DNA of 9,867 bases from Chthonomonadaceae bacterium. GTDB lineage: Bacteria; Armatimonadota; Chthonomonadetes; Chthonomonadales; Chthonomonadaceae. Below the pieces are notes generated by a model. It was not told where the DNA came from. It saw only the letters and a list, made by a program, of their open reading frames with translations, and did not search any database. The translations under genes and the position numbers were made by a program. Location of the stretch: NCBI GenBank assembly GCA_025355115.1, contig JANXLO010000272.1:1-9867 (forward strand), written 5' to 3'. This document shows positions 5,804 to 9,867 of the stretch, in pieces; position 1 is the first letter of the stretch, and each line of letters starts with the position of its first letter.

Positions 5804-6799
5804 ATGCCCGAAAACGACAACATCGCCTCAGTTCGCAATCTGCGCAAGAAGTACGACGCGCTCACCGCAGTGGACGGCATCACATTCGACATCAGGCGCG
5901 GCGAAATATTCGGTCTGCTGGGCCCCAACGGCGCGGGCAAAACCACCACCATCGGCATGCTGGCCGGGATTCTTCCTCCTACCGAGGGCGAAATCACAGT
6001 CGCGGGCCACGATGCGGTCACCGCCGGCGTAGAAATGAAGCGGGCGCTGGGCCTCGTCTCGCAGGATCTCGCTATCTACCTCAAGCTGACTGGCCGGGAG
6101 AACCTCGAGTTCTTCGGCGAACTGTATGGGCTGCGCGGATCGGCTCTCGCCGACCGTTCGCGGCAGATGCTTGATCTCGTCGGGCTGGCGGATCGCGCCG
6201 ACTCCCGCGCAGAGGACTACTCGGGAGGAATGAAGCGCCGCCTTAATCTGGCGATTGGACTGATGCACAGTCCCCAGCTCCTGCTCCTCGACGAACCAAC
6301 CGTAGGAGTCGATCCGCAGTCCCGAAACCACATCTTTGAAGGCGTCCGCGAACTGAATCGCCAGGGCCTGACCGTTCTCTACACCAGCCACTATATGGAG
6401 GAGGTCGAAGCCCTCTGTGACCGCGTGGGCATCATGGACGGCGGAAAGCTTGTCGCATGCGATACCGTCCCCAACCTCATATCTAGCCTGGGTGGGGCGG
6501 TGATCGACATCGGCATTGGAAACCTGGTTCCCACAGAGGATCAACTCCTGCGACTGAGACGCATGGAATACGCCGAAAGTGTTGACTTTGTTCCCTCCGC
6601 TGCCCCCGAATCCCTCCTTGTGGACGCTGGAGCCGCCGTCAATCTGCTGCGAATCCGAGCCCGTCAGTTGGACAAGTCCATGCCGGAACTGATCGCAGCC
6701 CTCTACGATGTGAAGATTTCCCTCGTCTCCCTGAACGTTCAGCAACCCAACCTCGAGACCGTTTTTCTGGCGCTCACGGGCAAATCTTTGCGTGACTGA
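5804..6799 (+). CDS. ABC-2-type transporter ATP-binding protein (permease not adjacent)
   Basis: The 331-residue ATPase has Walker A GPNGAGKTT (residues 40-48), Q-loop Q87 (VSQD), signature YSGGMKRR (139-146), Walker B LLLLDEP (159-165), D-loop D170 and H-loop H196 (YTSH). The DEPTVGVDP and YTSHYMEEVEALCDR segments are typical of the CcmA/NodI/DrrA group, which powers ABC-2-type exporters or permeases for drugs, polysaccharides or unknown cargo. After about residue 225 a C-terminal regulatory region ends with NLETVFLALTGKSLRD, again typical of that group. All catalytic residues are present. ATG 5804 has AAGGA five bases upstream. The expected membrane permease is missing: mtnA follows after 24 bp. 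The partner may be encoded elsewhere. Shared transcription with mtnA is likely from spacing, but a functional link is not evident. Confidence 0.9.
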   Translation: MPENDNIASVRNLRKKYDALTAVDGITFDIRRGEIFGLLGPNGAGKTTTIGMLAGILPPTEGEITVAGHDAVTAGVEMKRALGLVSQDLAIYLKLTGRENLEFFGELYGLRGSALADRSRQMLDLVGLADRADSRAEDYSGGMKRRLNLAIGLMHSPQLLLLDEPTVGVDPQSRNHIFEGVRELNRQGLTVLYTSHYMEEVEALCDRVGIMDGGKLVACDTVPNLISSLGGAVIDIGIGNLVPTEDQLLRLRRMEYAESVDFVPSAAPESLLVDAGAAVNLLRIRARQLDKSMPELIAALYDVKISLVSLNVQQPNLETVFLALTGKSLRD

Positions 6800-6823
6800 C
6801 AGAGGTTCGAAAGTGAGTATATC

Positions 6824-7861
6824 ATGACGAAGACAGAGCCGCTGCGGACAGTGGCCTGGGTTGATGGGAGCGTGAGGCTGATTGATCAGACCGTTCTGCC
6901 TGCGCGGTTGGTGTTTCTGGACTATACCTATTGGCAGGACGTCGCGGAGGCGATTCGGAGCATGGTCGTGCGCGGCGCGCCCGCCATAGGATGCACCGCC
7001 GCGCTGGGTCTTGCACTGGGCGCGCAGAGCCTTGAGGACGCAGATCGTGCGGAGTTCCTGCGCCGGCTGAGCGAGATTGCGGACGTCCTACGTGCTACCC
7101 GCCCGACGGCTGTCAACCTCTGCTGGGCTGTCGATAGGCTGATGCTACTCGCGGAGCACACGGTCGGCGGCGCGGCTGAGATTCGGAGAGCCCTCCTCGC
7201 CCAGGCCTTGAAAATGCTGGAGGAGGACATCGAGACGAACCGCCGGATGGGCCGCTTCGGGGCGGAACTGCTTCCGAACGAGGGCACCGTCCTCACGCAC
7301 TGCAACGCGGGCGCACTGGCGACCGTCGGCTATGGCACAGCCCTTGGCGTGATTCGCGCGGCGGTGGAGGCGGGCAAGCGCATACATGTTCTCGCCGATG
7401 AGACGCGCCCGCGGCTTCAGGGCATGAAGCTGACCGCCTGGGAGTTGGCGCAGGACGGCATTCCTGTGACGATCATAGCGGACTGCATGGCGGCCAGTCT
7501 GATGCGGCAGGGCGGAATAGACTGCGTTGTGGTCGGCGCGGATCGCATCTCCGCCAACGGGGACACTGCCAACAAGATCGGCACCTACTCCGTAGCCGTC
7601 GCCGCCCGCTACCACGGCATCCCCTTCTACGTCGCCGCTCCGTTTTCGACCATAGATTTCAGCCTCGCGAATGGTGACGGCATTCCCATTGAGCACCGCG
7701 AAGATGTCGAGATGACGCACATTGACGGCATCCGCATCGCCCCCGATGGCGTCCCCGTCCTCAACCCCTCCTTCGATGTCACGCCCGCCGAGTTGGTCAC
7801 TGCCTTCATTACCGAGCGCGGCGTCCTCCATCCTCCTTTCACTGCACACATCGCCGAATAA
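6824..7861 (+). CDS. mtnA: S-methyl-5-thioribose-1-phosphate isomerase (MtnA)
   Basis: This is a 345-residue full-length member of the eIF2B-like isomerase family. MtnA converts 5-methylthioribose-1-phosphate to 5-methylthioribulose-1-phosphate in the methionine salvage pathway, in the cytoplasm. Family motifs are VVRGAPAIGC (residues 48-57), THCNAGALATVGYGTALG (158-175) with catalytic C160, ADETRPRLQG (191-200) and VVGADRISANGDTANKIGT (236-254) with catalytic D240. These positions agree with the known Cys and Asp pair of MtnA. Related ribose-1,5-bisphosphate isomerases share the fold, but the ADETRPRLQG and RGAPAIG context and the length favour MtnA. ATG 6824 follows AAGTGAG by six bases, a modest ribosome binding site. 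No other salvage genes (mtnB, mtnK, mtnP) are in the window. It sits 24 bp behind the ABC ATPase and ends at a strong hairpin. Confidence 0.94.
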   Translation: MTKTEPLRTVAWVDGSVRLIDQTVLPARLVFLDYTYWQDVAEAIRSMVVRGAPAIGCTAALGLALGAQSLEDADRAEFLRRLSEIADVLRATRPTAVNLCWAVDRLMLLAEHTVGGAAEIRRALLAQALKMLEEDIETNRRMGRFGAELLPNEGTVLTHCNAGALATVGYGTALGVIRAAVEAGKRIHVLADETRPRLQGMKLTAWELAQDGIPVTIIADCMAASLMRQGGIDCVVVGADRISANGDTANKIGTYSVAVAARYHGIPFYVAAPFSTIDFSLANGDGIPIEHREDVEMTHIDGIRIAPDGVPVLNPSFDVTPAELVTAFITERGVLHPPFTAHIAE

Positions 7862-7870
7862 TAAGACAGA

Positions 7871-7902
7871 GGGGCGCGGCAACCTGAAGGATGCCGCGCC
7901 CT
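7871..7902. terminator. Strong hairpin between convergent genes, likely bidirectional terminator
   Basis: GGGCGCGGCA (7872-7881) pairs perfectly with TGCCGCGCCC (7892-7901), with one more G-U pair outside and a 10-nt loop. It begins about 10 bases after the mtnA stop and 25 bases beyond the end of the converging repeat-protein gene. The T content after the stem is modest on both strands (TGCCTATCATCTT on plus), so termination is inferred mainly from stem strength and position. Confidence 0.7.
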
Positions 7903-7925
7903 GCCTATCATCTTAAGCAGATTCG

Positions 7926-8801
7926 CTAGGGACTGTGCAGCGAGCCGCCCGACCAGCCTGTGAAGGTGTTGTTCGTTATGTTGCTGCCCCCACTGACCGC
8001 GGCAGACTGTCCTGCCGTGTTTGTCCGTCCACCGCTGACGGAGCTAAAATCCCCTGTGGCTGTGTTGTTCCCTCCCCCACTTATGGAGCTGTAGGTCCCG
8101 TTTGCAAGGTTCTGGTTGCCGCCGCTTATGGAGCTAGACGGGCCGTTGGCCGTGTTGCCTGCGCCTCCGCCGATGGAGCTGTACGTCCCGAACGCACTAT
8201 TGTTCTGGCCGCCGGAGACTGAGCTGAGGAAGCCAGTTGCCTGATTGTTCTGGCCGCCAATAACGGAGCTGTACTGCCCGTTGACTTGATTCCCTAATCC
8301 CGCGACAAGGCTTCCGATCGCAGTGTAGTTGTTCATATCTCCCACGATGAGGTTGTGAGCTCCAGGGCGGTTGTCGTTGCCGCCGCCTCGCAGTGCGTTA
8401 TAGCCAATGATAAGGTTTCCTAGACCGTCGCCAGCGGAATTAACAACAACGGTGTCCGTCGTCCCCCCACCGTCGTTGACGAAGACATTGCAGCCTGAGA
8501 AAATTGTACTCTTCGCGATCGTATTGGCGCTCATGTATCTGGTCTTCGTCTCTATCGAGGAGACGCGAGCATTAAGGCTGGCAAGGGTGGTGCCGTAGCC
8601 CTGCGCGATGGCTGCGCGGTTGGCGGGCGAGAGGATGACGGCACCTACGAAGCCGCAGAACGCGAGGCCTGCCTGTATTCGCAGGCGACGGCGCTCCCGG
8701 CTGTTTTTGGCTTCAGAAGCGTCCAAACGGGCGCTCAGGGCGGAGTTGTCCTGACCCAGACATTCCAGGCGAACAGCAAGCAGTTCAAGTTCAGTTTTCA
8801 T
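7926..8801 (-). CDS. Membrane-anchored coiled-coil / beta-roll repeat protein (YadA-head-like repeats)
   Basis: This 291-residue protein has three parts. Residues 1-40 are a charged, heptad-like coiled coil (ELELLAVRLECLGQDNSAL) ending in RERRRLR. Residues ~43-66 form one hydrophobic segment (AGLAFCGFVGAVILSP), which suggests a type II anchor with the N-terminus inside. Residues 72-88 (LASLNARVSSIETK) look like a short coiled-coil stalk. Residues ~145-276 are about nine tandem repeats of 14-15 residues with core S-S-[IV]-S-G-G-x-x-N, resembling the left-handed beta-roll of trimeric autotransporter heads. A C-terminal beta-barrel or peptidase S74 domain is absent; it stops at GGSLHSP. Function is unknown; surface display or adhesion is an inference from the repeats. 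The ATG at 8799-8801 has only a weak purine tract upstream. It lies 42 bp after the PEP-CTERM gene. Confidence 0.75.
   Translation of the reverse strand: MKTELELLAVRLECLGQDNSALSARLDASEAKNSRERRRLRIQAGLAFCGFVGAVILSPANRAAIAQGYGTTLASLNARVSSIETKTRYMSANTIAKSTIFSGCNVFVNDGGGTTDTVVVNSAGDGLGNLIIGYNALRGGGNDNRPGAHNLIVGDMNNYTAIGSLVAGLGNQVNGQYSSVIGGQNNQATGFLSSVSGGQNNSAFGTYSSIGGGAGNTANGPSSSISGGNQNLANGTYSSISGGGNNTATGDFSSVSGGRTNTAGQSAAVSGGSNITNNTFTGWSGGSLHSP
7974..8369 (-). repeat. Tandem ~45-bp coding repeats of the beta-roll protein
   Basis: About nine in-frame units of 42-45 bp encode the SSxSGGxxNxAxG motif. The GGAGCTGTA-like core (plus strand) recurs, for example near 8085, 8175 and 8265. Units differ at many positions, mostly conservatively, so the array is old rather than freshly amplified. 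It is inside a coding region and is not CRISPR. Confidence 0.75.
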
Positions 8802-8843
8802 GGCAGTGTTTTTCTCTCTTTCGAAATGGATACTGGATGTCTG

Positions 8844-9668
8844 TCAGATGCGGGCTGTGGCAATGCGCCTTCGCCGCGATAGGAATAGCCCGCCGCTCAG
8901 GCTCAGGCCCGCCAGCAGGCCGACCGCGCCAGGCTCTGGAGTCGTGGAGACCAGATGGACATTGTCCACCCCCTGGTTGAGGGCACTGACATTGTCGACC
9001 TCCGCGAATCGAATCCGATAGGACTGGCCCGAGGCGAGAACGTTCGTCAGATCTGCCTTATAGAGCGAAAAGGCATTGGGAACCAGATTGAAGTTGGCAT
9101 CGAATCCGCTTGGATCAGTCCCCACGTAGAAAGTGGTCACGAGATCGGCAGGCGCGGTCGAGAGATCGGGAGCACCTGCCCGCAGAATATCAACACGAGC
9201 ATGCTGATTGTCTCGGGTGACACGGCTTCCTCCGGTGGTGTAGTCGAGGCCGGATGGATCGATGGTAGGGCCAATCCCGGATTGGTCGTTGACGAACATC
9301 TGGAAGGAGAGCTTGAGGCTCCCGCCTCCCGACGGGACGGTAAAACTCTGGAGCAGGGCATGGGCGCCGGGCAGATCGGAGGCGGTGACGGCGTAGAAAT
9401 TTCCTCCAGCCGCATTGGCGGCCGTTGTGAAGGTGATGCCGTTTACGGCAGGGGTATTGGCGCCGGGCACACTGATGTAGAAATGGTCGGCGTTTGCAGT
9501 GTCCGCGGGGTTGAGTTGGTCGGCGAGCGTCCAGCCTGCGAGTGTGCCAGTTTCGAAGCTGCCGTTGACGAGGAGATCCTGTGCTCCGCTACCAATGGGC
9601 AGTGCTAGCCCGAAGAGGGCGAAGAACAGGACAGGGCACGGCATCAAGCGTGAGTTGCGTTTGTGCAT
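8844..9668 (-). CDS. PEP-CTERM sorting-domain exported protein
   Basis: The 274-residue protein has a signal peptide at about residues 1-29 (MHKRNSRLMPCPVLFFALFG, likely cut after GSGA). The mature part starts DLLVNGSFETGTLAGWTL, a common opening of beta-sandwich, carbohydrate-binding-like PEP-CTERM proteins, and is rich in beta-strands. The C-terminus is a clear PEP-CTERM signal: TPEPG (243-247), a hydrophobic helix (about 248-264) and RRRR (265-268). By family, an exosortase cleaves at the PEP motif, linked with export to the surface and often with extracellular polysaccharide. No exosortase gene is in the window. ATG 9666-9668 is preceded by AAGGAA about nine bases upstream. It is followed on the same strand by the beta-roll protein, which suggests a surface-protein pair. 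Confidence 0.88.
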   Translation of the reverse strand: MHKRNSRLMPCPVLFFALFGLALPIGSGAQDLLVNGSFETGTLAGWTLADQLNPADTANADHFYISVPGANTPAVNGITFTTAANAAGGNFYAVTASDLPGAHALLQSFTVPSGGGSLKLSFQMFVNDQSGIGPTIDPSGLDYTTGGSRVTRDNQHARVDILRAGAPDLSTAPADLVTTFYVGTDPSGFDANFNLVPNAFSLYKADLTNVLASGQSYRIRFAEVDNVSALNQGVDNVHLVSTTPEPGAVGLLAGLSLSGGLFLSRRRRIATARI

Positions 9669-9733
9669 TGGCAGGGTTCCTTGCTTCCTTGAAGGGAAGG
9701 GTCATCACTTGGCGAAGAGCGCAATTCAGTTTT

Positions 9734-9744
9734 GTTCTAAGAAC
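9734..9744. promoter_or_regulatory. GTTCT-A-AGAAC dyad upstream of the PEP-CTERM gene
   Basis: A perfect 5-bp inverted repeat around one base lies about 66 bp before the PEP-CTERM start. Position and symmetry fit an operator for a dimeric regulator. It is AT-poor enough to stand out but short, so chance is not excluded. It is not a recognised LexA box spacing. Confidence 0.3.
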
Positions 9745-9772
9745 GAAAGGCTAAGCACTATCCTTGCACTTT

Positions 9773-9867
9773 TCATGCGGCAAGCCGCTCGACCATTTCT
9801 TGCGGGACACTACCACTCTGAAAACTTTGTCGTAGCCACTCCAGCAAGTGGCTCTGGTGTTCCTTCT
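9773..9867 (-). CDS. C-terminal end of an unidentified gene, cut by the right edge
   Basis: A minus-strand frame enters from the right edge and stops at TGA 9773-9775. Its last ~30 residues read KEHQSHLLEWLRQSFQSGSV followed by PQEMVERLAA, which looks like a helical protein end. The other two minus frames are less protein-like, although one of them stays open. It would lie 104 bp upstream of the PEP-CTERM gene on the same strand. Too little is visible to name it. Confidence 0.45.
   Translation of the reverse strand, partial: KEHQSHLLEWLRQSFQSGSVPQEMVERLAA

Noticed and set aside
5828..6745. Minus-strand open frame of 305 codons opposite the ABC ATPase
   Set aside because: All Walker, signature and H-loop motifs are on the plus strand; the minus frame shows no recognisable domain.
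7974..8369. CRISPR-like regular repeats
   Set aside because: The units are in-frame coding repeats of a beta-roll protein with no unique spacers and no cas genes.

Overview
The window (about 9.9 kb, moderately GC-rich) reads as ordinary bacterial chromosome with genes on both strands. The gene mix is a YsnF/AvaK-type stress pair, a HEAT-repeat exported protein, a DUF2071 protein, a PEP-CTERM surface protein and a tandem-repeat beta-roll protein. This suggests a free-living, envelope-rich soil or freshwater bacterium. Acidobacteriota or Armatimonadota would fit best, but this is a gene-content inference with low confidence. No phage, IS element, CRISPR array or integrase is visible.

Layout. 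1-1243 (minus): a two-gene stress module. A DUF2382 protein (797-1243) is followed by a YflT/GSP17M-like protein (309-707). The GSP17M frame is cut by a single TAG, yet it stays open and protein-like from there to the left edge and enters a second DUF2382 domain. An extracytoplasmic-sigma-like promoter lies upstream. 1244-1493: divergent intergenic region with two GTCC/GGAC dyads. 1494-2675 (plus): aldo/keto reductase whose C-terminal ferredoxin-like tail appears to have lost its cysteines. 2735-3971 (plus): exported HEAT-repeat protein broken by two 1-nt frameshifts about 60 bp apart. 3987-4748 (plus): DUF2071 protein.

4811-5554 (minus): short cytoplasmic histidine-kinase-like protein with an intact H-box but degraded ATP-binding boxes. 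It converges on the DUF2071 gene across a 10-bp inverted repeat that contains both stop codons. 5612-5685 (plus): tRNA with CAU anticodon, a near-consensus sigma-70 promoter and a strong intrinsic terminator. 5804-6799 and 6824-7861 (plus): an ABC-2-type ATPase without a permease, closely followed by mtnA (methionine salvage). A strong hairpin separates mtnA from the converging right-hand pair. 7926-8801 (minus): membrane-anchored coiled-coil/beta-roll repeat protein. 8844-9668 (minus): PEP-CTERM protein. The right edge holds the last ~30 codons of a further minus-strand gene.

The genes do not form one obvious pathway. The window is best read as a stress module, a metabolic/regulatory middle part and an envelope-protein pair. 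The points most worth checking are the amber-interrupted GSP17M-DUF2382 fusion with its sigma-E-like promoter, the pseudokinase-like histidine kinase, the cysteine-free reductase tail and the anchored beta-roll protein. I found no convincing wholly new multi-gene system.
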